64,000 nucleotides of DNA from Heterorhizobium halophytocola (GTDB lineage Bacteria; Pseudomonadota; Alphaproteobacteria; Rhizobiales; Rhizobiaceae), in contig NZ_JAGGJU010000013.1 in the NCBI RefSeq assembly GCF_017873095.1, forward strand, positions 124,001-188,000, read 5' to 3'. The first letter of the stretch is position 1. Each line of letters starts with the position of its first letter. Under the pieces are notes generated by a model, which saw only the letters and a program-made list of their open reading frames with translations, was not told where the DNA came from and did no database searches. Below, in pieces: positions 45,936-55,105 of the stretch. The position numbers and the translations under genes were made by a program.

Positions 45936-46793
45936 CTAGATCATTGGTTTGCCGCCGGTTACGGCGATCGTTGCGCCGGAGACATAGCTTGAGAGGGGAT
46001 CGGCCAACATGACATAGGCAGTTGCCAGTTCCGCCGGCTGGCCCGGCCTCTTCATTGGTACCTGCAGGCCAAACGTCTCGACCGCCTCGGCGGGGAGGGT
46101 GGCTGGGATCAGCGGCGTCCAGATTGGACCGGGCGCGACAGCATTTGCGCGGATCTGCTTTTCTGCCAGAAGCTGTGCAAGTCCTGCCGTGAAATTTTGG
46201 ATAGCGCCCTTCGTCGTGGCATAGGCTAGGAGCGTGGGATTGGGATTGTCGGAATTGATCGAGGCGGTATTGATGATGCAACCGCCGGGCTTCATGTGGG
46301 AGACCGCGGCCTTGGTGAGATAGAACATCGCATGGATATTCACCTTGAATGTGAGCTCCCATTCTTCGTCGGTAATGTCTTCCAGTTCTTTGAAACTCAT
46401 CTGGTGCGCCGCGTTGTTGACTAGAATATCGATACCACCAAAGCGCTCGACAGCGGTGTCTATGATCCGGCGGCAATGGCCGGGGTCCTGGATATCGCCC
46501 TTGATTAAGATCGCCTTACGGCCGGCCTTTTCCACCAGGTCGCGCGTCACTTCGGCATCGTCATCCTCCCCAAGATAGGATATCAGAACATCGGCCCCTT
46601 CGCGTGCGTAGGCAATTGCGACGGCGCGGCCTATGCCGCTGTCCCCGCCAGTTATGACGGCACGTTTTTCTGCAAGTCTGCCAGAGCCCTTGTAGGACAG
46701 CTCTCCGTGGTCTGGCCGCGGGTTCATTTGCTCCGTACGGCCGGGCAGTTCTTGGGTGGGTGTATCAAAGGGAGGGACGGGATATTGCGACAT
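45936..46793 (-). CDS. SDR of the YghA/YdaD (GSP39) type
   Basis: A 285-residue SDR with the N-terminal extension of the stress-related YghA/YdaD/YhxD group (PVPPFDTPTQELPGRTEQMN then PRPDHGE), TGGDSGIGRAVAIAYAREGA, VNNAAHQ, Ser in INTASI and Tyr in YATTKGAIQNF, and the ending SYVSGATIAVTGGKPMI. It likely reduces small aldehydes or ketones with NAD(P)H. The chosen ATG 46793 has GAGGAG upstream. Confidence 0.92.
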   Translation of the reverse strand: MSQYPVPPFDTPTQELPGRTEQMNPRPDHGELSYKGSGRLAEKRAVITGGDSGIGRAVAIAYAREGADVLISYLGEDDDAEVTRDLVEKAGRKAILIKGDIQDPGHCRRIIDTAVERFGGIDILVNNAAHQMSFKELEDITDEEWELTFKVNIHAMFYLTKAAVSHMKPGGCIINTASINSDNPNPTLLAYATTKGAIQNFTAGLAQLLAEKQIRANAVAPGPIWTPLIPATLPAEAVETFGLQVPMKRPGQPAELATAYVMLADPLSSYVSGATIAVTGGKPMI

Positions 46794-47186
46794 TGTGCTC
46801 TCCTCTGGGCAGCAGTTTGAAAGATGTCGGGCACGCATGCGTTGCGCCGGGAGACCCGTCACGGCAAACGCTGTTGTCATTTGCGTTGCCACGACAGCTC
46901 TTTTGACAAGGCTACGACATCTGCAACCCACCCGCGCCGTCTTTGGTTCCCTTGGCGCCCCCGACTGTACCGAACCGCGGCAGGGTGTGATCCCATGACG
47001 TATTTCCGCCGGAAGGTTGCCGTCGGCGAGCTCGCCAATCCCTGACGAAAAATCCACTAAAGCGCTCGGGCCTTCCTGCCAGAGCTGAGCGCCTTTACGG
47101 TCGCGCTTGACTGCATTCTTGTAACGTCAAAGCAACGAAAGTTTAAGGCTGCTCCTATACGTTTGGGACGTAACGGAGTGCTCTTG
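46794..47186. other. intergenic stretch between divergent SDR and EAL genes
   Basis: Carries the promoters of both genes. TTGACA at 46903-46908 is a possible -35 for the plus strand, but no matching -10 lies 16-18 bases on. Short ORFs here are leaders of the SDR frame and of no value. Confidence 0.45.
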
Positions 47187-47954
47187 ATGTCGACACAATG
47201 CAAAGGCTGCCTTGATGGAGCTGGGTTCCAGCGACCCTTCTCTATGGCCTTCCAGCCAATTGTCGACATCACAACTGGTGCGGTCTTCGCGCACGAAGCT
47301 TTGGTCCGTGGACCGAAAGGGGAAGGGGCCGGATCTGTCCTTGGCCAAGTCGAGGAGCACAACCGATACGCCTTCGATCAACAGTGTCGGGTGACCGCGA
47401 TCGAATTGGCCTCCACACTTTTCGATCCGGCTGACAATGTGAAGCTGTCGATCAATTTCATGCCGAACGCCGTATACGAGCCGCGGGCATGCATTCGGCT
47501 CACCCTGGCAACCGCCATGAAGACTGGTTTCCCGCTCGACCGGATCATTTTTGAGTTCACCGAAAACGAAAAGCTCGACACGGAGCACATCCTCAATATT
47601 CTGCGCACCTACCGAGATATGGGGTTCAAAACGGCGATTGACGATTTCGGCGCTGGCCACTCGGGCTTAGGCTTGCTGACACATTTTCAGCCGGATATCG
47701 TCAAACTGGACATGGATATCATTCGAGGCATCGATGAAGATCCTGTGAGACGAAAAATCGTCAAGCATACGCTCCATATGCTCGAAGACCTGGCGATCCT
47801 ACCGATTTGCGAGGGAGTGGAGACCGCTGGCGAGCTGATAGTTCTGAAAGATTTGGGCGTCTCTCTTATCCAAGGTTACATTCTGGCCAAACCGAGTTTT
47901 GAATCGCTTGCCGTGCCCGTGGCGGGGAATAAGGCTCTTACCATAGCGGCGTAA
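47187..47954 (+). CDS. EAL-domain protein (cyclic-di-GMP phosphodiesterase)
   Basis: A 255-residue stand-alone EAL domain, no sensor or membrane part. The EAL motif appears as HEALVRG, and the metal and catalytic residues INFMPN, FEFTENE, IDDFGAGHSGLGLL, VKLDMDIIRG, EGVET and QGYILAKP are all present, so it is probably an active phosphodiesterase that lowers c-di-GMP. ATG 47187 is chosen (GGAG 9 bases upstream). It diverges from the SDR gene. Confidence 0.91.
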   Translation: MSTQCKGCLDGAGFQRPFSMAFQPIVDITTGAVFAHEALVRGPKGEGAGSVLGQVEEHNRYAFDQQCRVTAIELASTLFDPADNVKLSINFMPNAVYEPRACIRLTLATAMKTGFPLDRIIFEFTENEKLDTEHILNILRTYRDMGFKTAIDDFGAGHSGLGLLTHFQPDIVKLDMDIIRGIDEDPVRRKIVKHTLHMLEDLAILPICEGVETAGELIVLKDLGVSLIQGYILAKPSFESLAVPVAGNKALTIAA

Positions 47955-48546
47955 GCAACTGACGCTGCCCTGACGCCAGGACTGGCGCCTGGATTGAAGG
48001 AAGGTTCTGAACGGGGCCGCTCCGGCGCCGCGTACCACCTACGGATGACGGTGCGGAAGATGCGTCACCCTTCGTATCCCCCATCATTTCAGTGTGTCAC
48101 ACCCCTGTCCCGGAGACCTGCTCTTAATGCGCTCACATGCGCAGGTGCTTGCTCCACAGAACTGTTCCACATCAATTTCGCTTTGGTTCTGTTTTTGGCG
48201 TGCCACGCAATGTACGCGCCATTGGAACATCCTCGGTATGGGCTCGACTGAGCCGGGATCGACAACAACCTGATAGGTGTAGCTTGCCACACAGCTTCAA
48301 TGCTTCCAGGTGACGTCGCCCCCGTGAAATGAAGGCACTGATTTATTGAGTTCAGTATGCCAGCCTCAAACAGCCTTGGTAGCAGCCTAGTTCAGATCAG
48401 GACGACGCATTGCTGGCCGGGTGAATCCTGGGTCTTCAAAACGGGCGGCTCAATCATGTGCGTCGGGTCTATGTTCACTGAACTCTTTGGGGAATGTACA
48501 ACAAAACATGAGGTTAGTATTTGCTTGGTGACAACGCGCCAGTCAT
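47955..48546. other. intergenic stretch without a supported gene
   Basis: Short ORFs (48084-48290 minus, 48357-48584 plus and others) lack ribosome binding sites and family features. Nothing else is seen. Confidence 0.5.
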
Positions 48547-49572
48547 TCAACGTGACGGTTCAGACTGCTCCAGGTAGATCGTGACATAAAGGTCGGATAC
48601 CAGCTGAAGGCCAAGTGCCGTGAGTGGCGTCGCTAGGGCAAGCCCGCCAAGACCAAATAGCGAGCCGAAGATTAATTGTGATGAGATGACCAGCAGTGGC
48701 GGCAGTGCTACCTTCTGTTGTTGGATGATCGGGGTTATGACATAGCTTTCCAGGGTCTGGACAGCGAGGTAAACCCCCAGCACAAGCAGCACAGTGTGGG
48801 TGCCTTGCGGCAGTGCAAGCAGAAGCCCCGGTGCGGCGGCGATCACTGGACCTAAATTTGGAATGAAAGCCAGCAGGCCGGCGAGCAACCCTAGCACCAG
48901 CGCTAGAGGGATGCCAACAAACCAGAGCCCGATAAAGGTGAGAACCCCAACGACACACATCGCAATCAGTTTGGCCATCAGCCACTGGTGCAATGTAGCA
49001 ACCGAACGGTCGAGCACCACATCGGCCCTCGAACGGAGGCTAGGGGCGAAAAGCGCTAGCAAGCCGCGGCGGTAGGTGCCGGGGTCCAAGGCACCGTAAA
49101 TGGCGATAAATAGGAGAATAATCGTGTTGCCGATGTAGCCGAAGGCAGAGGTGACGGCGGTGGTGGCTTTCCCGCGCCAGGCCGCGGACCAGAAATCGAT
49201 CTTGTCGATATGGGCCAATATACCCTTCGCCCAACTGTAATTTTGCATGCGTGACCGAAGGGTCTCCAAAGAACCTGGAATTTGGCGCGAGAACTCGTCG
49301 ATTTGGCCGGAGATTGACGGTGCGAGCGCCAGACAAAATAGCGCGAGAATGGCACTGCCGAAAATGAGAACCAGGGACACGCCCCATATCGGCTTGATTT
49401 TGATGAAGCGACCTAGTGCTGTCCCACAGGAACGCACCAGAATGGCGATCAGTATCCCGCCGAAGATTATCAGCGTCGTACCAGGCAGGAAAAGGAGAAA
49501 AAGCGCGAAGGTAACCAGCACAGCAGCGACTGATACACGCCGACGAACGGGCTCGCTGGTTAGCTCTAACAT
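48547..49572 (-). CDS. AI-2E family transporter (PerM/YdiK-like)
   Basis: A 341-residue membrane protein with 7-8 hydrophobic segments of the AI-2E (UPF0118) family: FALFLLFLPGTTLIIFGGIL at the N-terminus, LIAMCVVGVLTFIGLWFVGIP and LAFIPNLGPVIAAAPGLLLA in the middle and SLFGLGGLALATPLTA at the end. Members are reported to export AI-2 or act as ion antiporters; which applies here is open. The C-terminal LGP-x-I-x-x-x-P-x-x-L-L-A motif is complete. Confidence 0.9.
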   Translation of the reverse strand: MLELTSEPVRRRVSVAAVLVTFALFLLFLPGTTLIIFGGILIAILVRSCGTALGRFIKIKPIWGVSLVLIFGSAILALFCLALAPSISGQIDEFSRQIPGSLETLRSRMQNYSWAKGILAHIDKIDFWSAAWRGKATTAVTSAFGYIGNTIILLFIAIYGALDPGTYRRGLLALFAPSLRSRADVVLDRSVATLHQWLMAKLIAMCVVGVLTFIGLWFVGIPLALVLGLLAGLLAFIPNLGPVIAAAPGLLLALPQGTHTVLLVLGVYLAVQTLESYVITPIIQQQKVALPPLLVISSQLIFGSLFGLGGLALATPLTALGLQLVSDLYVTIYLEQSEPSR

Positions 49573-49635
49573 TTGGACCTCAAGTCTAATTTGCTCTCAT
49601 CGCATGTGTCGAATTCCGCGTTTCTGATGCAGAAA

Positions 49636-50331
49636 CTATCGTCCGCTTACGGGATCGGCCGCAAGACGAAGCCTCTTGTCCGCTGTTTCGACGACGAACA
49701 TCACCCGATTGTCGTGGGCAAGCGCAGTGGGTCGTTGAGCAGTTGCGTCAAGGTGGCCTTGGCTATCCGTTGCCAGTTTCTCAAGCGGCTCTACAACGCC
49801 ATCGGAGAGCCAGCCGAAAATGACGTCCGTATTGCCTGGCAATCCCGATGCTGACACCTCAAGCTTTTCCTCATCCTGAACAACGACCTCGAGTCTGGGG
49901 CCGGTCGTTGGGCCTGATGCGACGCCTGGTAAGCCAAGCCTCTCGCCGAATGATAGCACCTCCTGGTTGAGATCGGGTTGATCCTTAAGATAATCCGACA
50001 CCGATCGACCTGCGGCAGTTGCAGCCTCAGTTACCTGCCGTCCTGCATCCACGACGGCGCCCCGCGCTCTTTCGAGCCAGTCTTTCCCAAGCCTGTCTTG
50101 TGGTACGGCGATCACCTCACGTTCTTCTAGCCGATCGGGGGAGGAGGCATCATTAGCCCGCAGCAGAGCATCCACAGATATGCCGCACCGATCAGCAAGC
50201 TGCTCTATATTCTCCCCCCCATTTAAACGCTCTACTGCTTTGCAACCCTGTTGTGTTGCTGTGGCGGGGATAACGCCGAGCATAATAAAACCGAGGGCTG
50301 GCCAGACTGTTGTTGTAAGCGCCAATCTCAT
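49636..50331 (-). CDS. exported LysM-like domain protein
   Basis: A 231-residue protein with a signal peptide (about 1-24, ending ATAT). A LysM-like repeat follows: GENIEQLADRCGISVDALLR ANDASSPDRLEEREVIAVP. The rest is a helical linker and a beta-rich C-terminal domain of unknown type. LysM binds peptidoglycan or chitin-like glycans, so a wall-associated periplasmic role is likely. I prefer the ATG at 50331 because AAGGAG is 6 bases upstream; ATG 50337 is too close. It lies 63 bp upstream of the AI-2E gene on the same strand and may be co-transcribed with it. Confidence 0.7.
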   Translation of the reverse strand: MRLALTTTVWPALGFIMLGVIPATATQQGCKAVERLNGGENIEQLADRCGISVDALLRANDASSPDRLEEREVIAVPQDRLGKDWLERARGAVVDAGRQVTEAATAAGRSVSDYLKDQPDLNQEVLSFGERLGLPGVASGPTTGPRLEVVVQDEEKLEVSASGLPGNTDVIFGWLSDGVVEPLEKLATDSQGHLDATAQRPTALAHDNRVMFVVETADKRLRLAADPVSGR

Positions 50332-50459
50332 GTGCATCTCCTTCTGCTCTGTTGTAGTCCAACCTCTCGGAGAATAGATCGTTCCATCATTTGCTGCAGC
50401 CGCAGGGAAATGCAGGGTTTAGGAGAGGAGGGCTTCGACCCACTCTTCCAACACTGGGA

Positions 50460-50815
50460 TTATTGCCTGTCTGGATGCGTTCGAGCGCATCGTACATGAC
50501 GACCAGTCGCGGTTGCCGGCACTGATCAAGGCTGGCCTGCCGCATATGCAGTTCGCAACGATCCATCCATTGCCAGATGGGAACGGTCGTATCGGCCAGC
50601 CTGCTGGAAGCCCTACATTTTTGCATGAACGGCGTTTCGCGAAAGCCGCCTCCATAGCTCAGTCGCTATTGTCGCGAAGATCGAAACTGGGAAGCTTGGC
50701 TGGGGTATTCCTGGCCGGCGTCGCCGACATTGCCAATCAGGCATTTGAAGCTGCAACCCAGATCGTCGATCTCTTCGAAGACCGCGAGTGGATTGTGGGG
50801 GTCCACGTCAAATGT
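50460..50815 (+). pseudogene. multiply disrupted Fic-family gene
   Basis: The frame shows ALIKAGLPHMQFATIHPLPD then GNGRIG, the Fic catalytic motif (HPFxDGNGRxG, here HPLPDGNGRIG), preceded by AFERIVHDDQSRLP. A second frame then gives a stop-broken LSRY-like stretch and DRNWEAWL, and the first frame resumes GVFLAGVADIANQAFEAATQ IVDLFED, the C-terminal helix of this Fic class. At least two frameshifts, one stop and an internal deletion break the gene. It cannot make an active AMP-transferase. Confidence 0.7.
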
Positions 50816-50870
50816 CAATGACCCTATGGGCGTATAAGGATATGCGGCACTTCGGAGAGCTTGCAGATGG

Positions 50871-51758
50871 TCAGATGTAAGTGTCCGTTCGCCCCTCGAC
50901 CCTGGCGGAGACGGTTCGCATAGTGTCGCGTATACGTTCGCACAGAAGTCTGACGCGTAGAGTTTGCCGGGTGTCGACGTGGGTTAGAAGCCACACATCG
51001 CCGGTATGGATGACCGGACTACCTGGGACACGAGAAAGCAGAGGGTCTGCGTCGCCGACAAAGCAGGGCAGTAACGTGATGCCCATACCTGCGCGCGTGG
51101 CGTGCAATCTTGACCGCATCTCTGAAAAGCGGACAGGGATGGCGGCTAATTCGATACCTTCTCCAGGTGTCCAGTCCCTTGGAATGTCCTCGCCCGGCCC
51201 GAGCAACCATGCCAAGGCGGGCAAAACGCCGCCCGCCCCAGCACGACGTACATAAAACGCTGTGTTGAACGCGCAAAGCCTGCTTCCATAAAGGTTGTCG
51301 GGCGGTGACCCGTTTCCCAGCACCACGCGCAAAGCCACATCCGCCTCGCGGTTGCTTAGATTCGCAACCGTTCCGGTCCCGATGATTTCGAGCGCGATGT
51401 CGGGGTAGGAGGATCTGAAGCCGGTAAGCGTCTCCATCAGGATATCGGTCGCAAAAGAGATGGGGAGGGTGAGGCGCAGCGGGCCAGATATGCTCTGGTC
51501 GCGAGCGAAGATACGTCCCTCGATCTTGGTGGATGCTTCCGACATCTGCGCCGCAAGATCCACGATGTCGGCACCCGCTGACGTCAGCCTGTATCCGGAA
51601 GGAAGCTTTTCGAAAAGTTTTGTCTTGAGCCTCTGCTCCAGACGCGCAATGCCGCGAAGGACCGTTGCGTGGTTAAGGTCCAGCGCGTCAGCCGCCGCAC
51701 GCACCGTTCCCCCTTTGGCCACAGCTTGGAACATGCGTAACTCATCCCAATGATCCAT
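50871..51758 (-). CDS. LysR-family regulator divergent from the esterase
   Basis: A 295-residue LysR regulator: DELRMFQAVAKGGTVRAAA then DALDLNHATVLRGIARLEQRL, and a substrate-binding domain. The start is ATG 51758, or GTG 51773 for five extra residues; the second places the AAGGG sequence too close. It diverges from the secreted esterase gene with inverted repeats in the gap, so it probably controls it. Confidence 0.88.
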   Translation of the reverse strand: MDHWDELRMFQAVAKGGTVRAAADALDLNHATVLRGIARLEQRLKTKLFEKLPSGYRLTSAGADIVDLAAQMSEASTKIEGRIFARDQSISGPLRLTLPISFATDILMETLTGFRSSYPDIALEIIGTGTVANLSNREADVALRVVLGNGSPPDNLYGSRLCAFNTAFYVRRAGAGGVLPALAWLLGPGEDIPRDWTPGEGIELAAIPVRFSEMRSRLHATRAGMGITLLPCFVGDADPLLSRVPGSPVIHTGDVWLLTHVDTRQTLRVRLLCERIRDTMRTVSARVEGRTDTYI

Positions 51759-51774
51759 GGTGCGTTTCTTCACA

Positions 51775-51903
51775 ACCCTTGTGTCTGATCTCAGAGTTTA
51801 TTCGCCGATGCCAACCGTTGTACAGCCTGTGAGCACAGATGACATGTGAATTCGCACCGGTCGCAGGTATCCCACGTCATCGAACTTTGCTCAACACAAG
51901 GGT
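51775..51903. promoter_or_regulatory. inverted 10-mer pair around a divergent promoter
   Basis: ACCCTTGTGT at 51775-51784 is the exact reverse complement of ACACAAGGGT at 51894-51903. Each copy contains the AAGGG ribosome-binding sequence just before one of the two divergent starts. A smaller palindrome CTGTGAGCACAG lies between at 51827-51838. The pair may be an operator pair or coincidental identical leader sequences. Confidence 0.4.
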
Positions 51904-51908
51904 CTACG

Positions 51909-52991
51909 ATGCAGATGTTCTCCCAAATGCAGGCAACCGTGCTTGCGCTTTTTCTCAGTACGGCAGGTGTCTCGGCGCAATCGCTTTCTGACATCAAGCC
52001 TTCCTCGGAGCCTCTTGTACTTCAGAGTCAAGGCAGCTTTTTCGTCGGTGGCAGAACCGTCAAGACCGAGAGTGCCGGCTGGGACGACCTCAAGGATATA
52101 TTCGGTGAGAGTTTCGAATCCGGTGATGTCGTCGTCGATCAGATGTATGTCCAGTTCCAAACCCCGCTGAAGCCGACGCATCTGCCGATCGTATTCATGC
52201 ATGGTGGGCTACTCTCTTCAAAGCAATGGGAGACCACGCCGGACGGCCGCATGGGCTGGTTCGAATATTTCACGCGGCAGGGATTTCCCACTTATCTTGC
52301 CGAACAGACAGGGCGGGCGCGCTCGGGCTTCAATGGTACGATCTTCAACCAGGTGAAAAACAAAAGTCTGCCGCCTGAGGCGCAGCCGAAGGTCTTTCTT
52401 GGCACTTCGAGAATGGCCTGGAAGGTTTTCAGGTTCGGTCCTGAGCTTGGCAAGGCCTGGCCGGACGTCCAGTTCCCAATCGAGGCAACTGATGAATTCG
52501 CCAAGCAGGTCATTCCTGACATGATCGAGACCCAGGTGCCGAGCCTGTTGGGCGAGTTGATCCAGCCTGAAACAAAGAACCCGACCGTCGCCAACGTTGC
52601 CGATCTGGCCGCAGACCTTGGAGGAGCAATCCTCGTCGGCCACTCTCAGTCGGCGGGATTCCCGACCCAAGCCGTCCTGAAGGGCAAAGGCGGGATCAAG
52701 GGACTGATCCAACTGGAGACCGGCTGCTTCTCCAACTTAACGGACGAGCAGGTCACCGCGCTTGCCGAGGTTCCGATTTTGGTGATGGTGGGCGATTATC
52801 TTGGCAGTGATCCATCTGCAGCCTGTGACAAAGAAATGGAGCAGATCAAAGCCGCTGGTGGTGACATCACTTTCATTTCGCTCCCCGCCGTGGGCGTCAA
52901 GGGCAGCACGCATATGTTCATGCAGGGCAAAGAGAACATAAAGGTCGCGGATCTTCTCATCGAGTGGGTTGACAAGCATGTCGAGCGATAG
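51909..52991 (+). CDS. secreted alpha/beta-hydrolase (esterase)
   Basis: A 360-residue protein with a signal peptide (about 1-24: LALFLSTAGVSAQ). The oxyanion segment VFMHGGLLSSKQWE, the nucleophile elbow GHSQSAG (Ser about 246) and His in GSTHMF (about 335) show an intact triad; the acid is probably in VMVGDYLGSD. A periplasmic or exported esterase or lipase is likely; the substrate is unknown. ATG 51909 is chosen as it opens the signal peptide; the in-frame start at 51846 adds 21 residues without signal features. Confidence 0.86.
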   Translation: MQMFSQMQATVLALFLSTAGVSAQSLSDIKPSSEPLVLQSQGSFFVGGRTVKTESAGWDDLKDIFGESFESGDVVVDQMYVQFQTPLKPTHLPIVFMHGGLLSSKQWETTPDGRMGWFEYFTRQGFPTYLAEQTGRARSGFNGTIFNQVKNKSLPPEAQPKVFLGTSRMAWKVFRFGPELGKAWPDVQFPIEATDEFAKQVIPDMIETQVPSLLGELIQPETKNPTVANVADLAADLGGAILVGHSQSAGFPTQAVLKGKGGIKGLIQLETGCFSNLTDEQVTALAEVPILVMVGDYLGSDPSAACDKEMEQIKAAGGDITFISLPAVGVKGSTHMFMQGKENIKVADLLIEWVDKHVER

Positions 52992-53402
52992 AGACGCGAC
53001 GTAGATCCTGATGTTGCCGTCGACTGCGCGAGGCGTTCGAATCTTGTGTACTTGCGGCTGCAAGTAACTCGGGAACCTCTCGGCCAAATGGTCCTCATTC
53101 TCAAGGAACGCTTTCGGATCCTGGCGCATGGCAGCCGGACGCGCTTCGCGCTTCTGTTCTCCATGCGTCAGAAGCAATATCCTGTCGACATGAGTTCTGG
53201 CTCCCTGGCGCCCTCATAAGCACGGATCGGTATCACCAGAGGAACACGGCAGCGCGGATATGCCTACGAGGTAACATGCGACGTCTAACTGCAAGTGGAC
53301 ATTCGGAGAAACGGACTGAGACGGACGTCTTGGTGCGTTTTCTCACACAGAGTGCATACCACGAAGCAGTTTGAAGTTTGAAAGAGTAACTAGACGACAC
53401 TC
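52992..53402. other. intergenic stretch without a supported gene
   Basis: Between the esterase and an SDR gene. The minus-strand ORF 52737-53177 is a shadow of the esterase. A small hairpin-like ACTTGC-GGCT-GCAAGT is near 53053-53068. Nothing else is seen. Confidence 0.45.
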
Positions 53403-53422
53403 ACGGTGCAATTTTGCACCGT
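53403..53422. promoter_or_regulatory. palindrome ACGGTGCAA-TT-TTGCACCGT before the SDR gene
   Basis: Perfect 9-bp arms with a 2-base centre, 28 bp upstream of the SDR start at 53450. The size and perfect symmetry are typical of an operator for a dimeric TetR- or HxlR-like repressor. No such gene lies next to it, so the regulator would be encoded elsewhere. Confidence 0.65.
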
Positions 53423-53449
53423 TATCACCGAACATGGATAGACAGACCG

Positions 53450-54199
53450 ATGGGAAAACTTGAAGCAAAAATAGCTGTGGTGACGGGCGGCTCCAGTGGC
53501 ATAGGGTTCTCGATCGCCGAACGTTTCATCCATGAAGGGGCGACAGTTTTTATTACGGGCCGCCGTTGGCCGGAGCTAGAAGCTGCAGCCACAAGGCTGG
53601 GCGCAAAGGCAATAGCGGTCCAAAGCGATGTCGCCGACCTTGCAAGCCTCGAGCGCCTCTTCGCGAGGGTACGGGAAGCGGAAGGGCGGCTCGACGTTCT
53701 GGTCGCCAATGCCGGCGTGATCACGTCCAGTCCGGTACGGGACGCGTCGGAAGAGCATTTTGACAGCATGTTCGACATCAACGTCAAAGGCGCATACTTT
53801 ACACTCCAGAAAGCGTTGCCCCTTATGGGCGACGGCGGATCCATCATTCTGCTCTCCTCCTGCCTCGCGGCCAAGGGCTTGCCGGGTCACAGCGTCTATA
53901 ACGCATCAAAAGCGGCTGTCCGATCGATTGTCCGGACAGCCGCTGCTGAATTGCTTAGATCGGGAATTCGAGTGAACACGCTAAGCCCCGGACCGGTCGA
54001 CACGCCCATCATTGAAGGGCAAGTTGGTTCGCCAGAGGAGGCGGCGAAGTTTCGCCAACAGGCTGCCAGTCACGTCCCTCTCGGCCGCATCGGACGTCCA
54101 GAGGAACTCGCGGCTGCCGCGCTCTTCCTGGCATCGGACGAAAGCAGCTTTTCGACAGGCACGGATCTCGTTGTCGACGGCGGCATGACACAGCTCTGA
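53450..54199 (+). CDS. short-chain dehydrogenase/reductase
   Basis: A 249-residue SDR: VVTGGSSGIGFSIAERFIHEGA, VANAGVI (usual NNAG-like), Ser in ILLSSCLA, Tyr and Lys in SVYNASKAAVRS and the end GTDLVVDGGMTQL. Complete catalytic set. I chose the ATG at 53450, where homology begins, although no clear ribosome binding site is present. The upstream palindrome suggests repression. Confidence 0.9.
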   Translation: MGKLEAKIAVVTGGSSGIGFSIAERFIHEGATVFITGRRWPELEAAATRLGAKAIAVQSDVADLASLERLFARVREAEGRLDVLVANAGVITSSPVRDASEEHFDSMFDINVKGAYFTLQKALPLMGDGGSIILLSSCLAAKGLPGHSVYNASKAAVRSIVRTAAAELLRSGIRVNTLSPGPVDTPIIEGQVGSPEEAAKFRQQAASHVPLGRIGRPEELAAAALFLASDESSFSTGTDLVVDGGMTQL

Positions 54200-54332
54200 T
54201 GGTCTTAGAGTCAAGTTCCAGATGAGCGGCATTCTTAACGAAGGCAGCAGGGACGTTGCTGGTTGGATGGTTTGAGCCAGCAACTCCACGGGCGTCCTCG
54301 CGAGAGGGAAAATCTCGCGAGGGGAGCCTAAC

Positions 54333-55001
54333 TCAATTTGACCTAAGCTTGTCCAGGACTGGCAACAGTTCAGAGGGATCTGGGCGGCGGGTGTAGTCGG
54401 GAGTGATCTCCGCATAGACGATAACACCATCGCGGCCGATCACGTATCTGGCTGGCATCGGTAGACGCCAGTCCTGACCGGCGTTGAATTGTGAAAGGTT
54501 GCTGCCGAAGCTTTTGTAGACTTCGATAAGGTCGTCCGGCAGCGAGAACCGAATGCCGAAAGTCGCCGCGACCTCACTGTCGTGATCGCTGAGGATCGGA
54601 AAGTTGAGTTTGTTGTCGCGCTGGGACCTGCGGCTATTGGCGAGGGTCTGCGGAGAGATGGCCAGCAATTGGGCTCCCCGGGCTTCGATCTCGCTGCGCT
54701 CGGCCTCAAGGGCTGCAAGGTCCAGATTGCAAAATGGGCACCAGACTCCGCGGTAGAAGGTCACTACCAGCGGGCCACGAACCAGGAGGTCGCGCAAGAT
54801 GTATACGTTACCCTCAGGATCCGGAAGGCTGAAGTCCGGCGCCTTGTCGCCGGCTTTCAATGCACGGCTTGCCTGTCCACTATCTGTAAGCATCTTGGTG
54901 GCTCGATGCATAGTTTCAATTTGCTCGGCTGTCGGGACAAGAGGAAGACGACCGTTCTCAAAGTCGTCGCGCAGCTTGTCGAGTTTGTCCTGCAATTTCA
55001 T
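54333..55001 (-). CDS. AhpC/TSA-family peroxiredoxin-like protein (second paralogue)
   Basis: A 222-residue protein with the same layout as the one at 15353-16033: an N-terminal helical extension with RALKAGDKAPDFSL, TFYRGVWCPFCNLDLAALEA (CxxC active site), LLAISPQ and LPMPARYVIGRDGVIVYAEI. Clear paralogues by eye along most of the length. ATG 55001 is chosen with AAGGAAG 5 bases upstream. It diverges from a LysR gene, as in the first case. Confidence 0.86.
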   Translation of the reverse strand: MKLQDKLDKLRDDFENGRLPLVPTAEQIETMHRATKMLTDSGQASRALKAGDKAPDFSLPDPEGNVYILRDLLVRGPLVVTFYRGVWCPFCNLDLAALEAERSEIEARGAQLLAISPQTLANSRRSQRDNKLNFPILSDHDSEVAATFGIRFSLPDDLIEVYKSFGSNLSQFNAGQDWRLPMPARYVIGRDGVIVYAEITPDYTRRPDPSELLPVLDKLRSN

Positions 55002-55105
55002 GGCTCTTCCTTTCAAAGCGGAACCTCCGCAACGGCAGGAAGGCTACGTCGACAACACCAGGCCGGGTATTGCGAGACTTTGGACAACTGTTATTCGGGC
55101 AGCAA

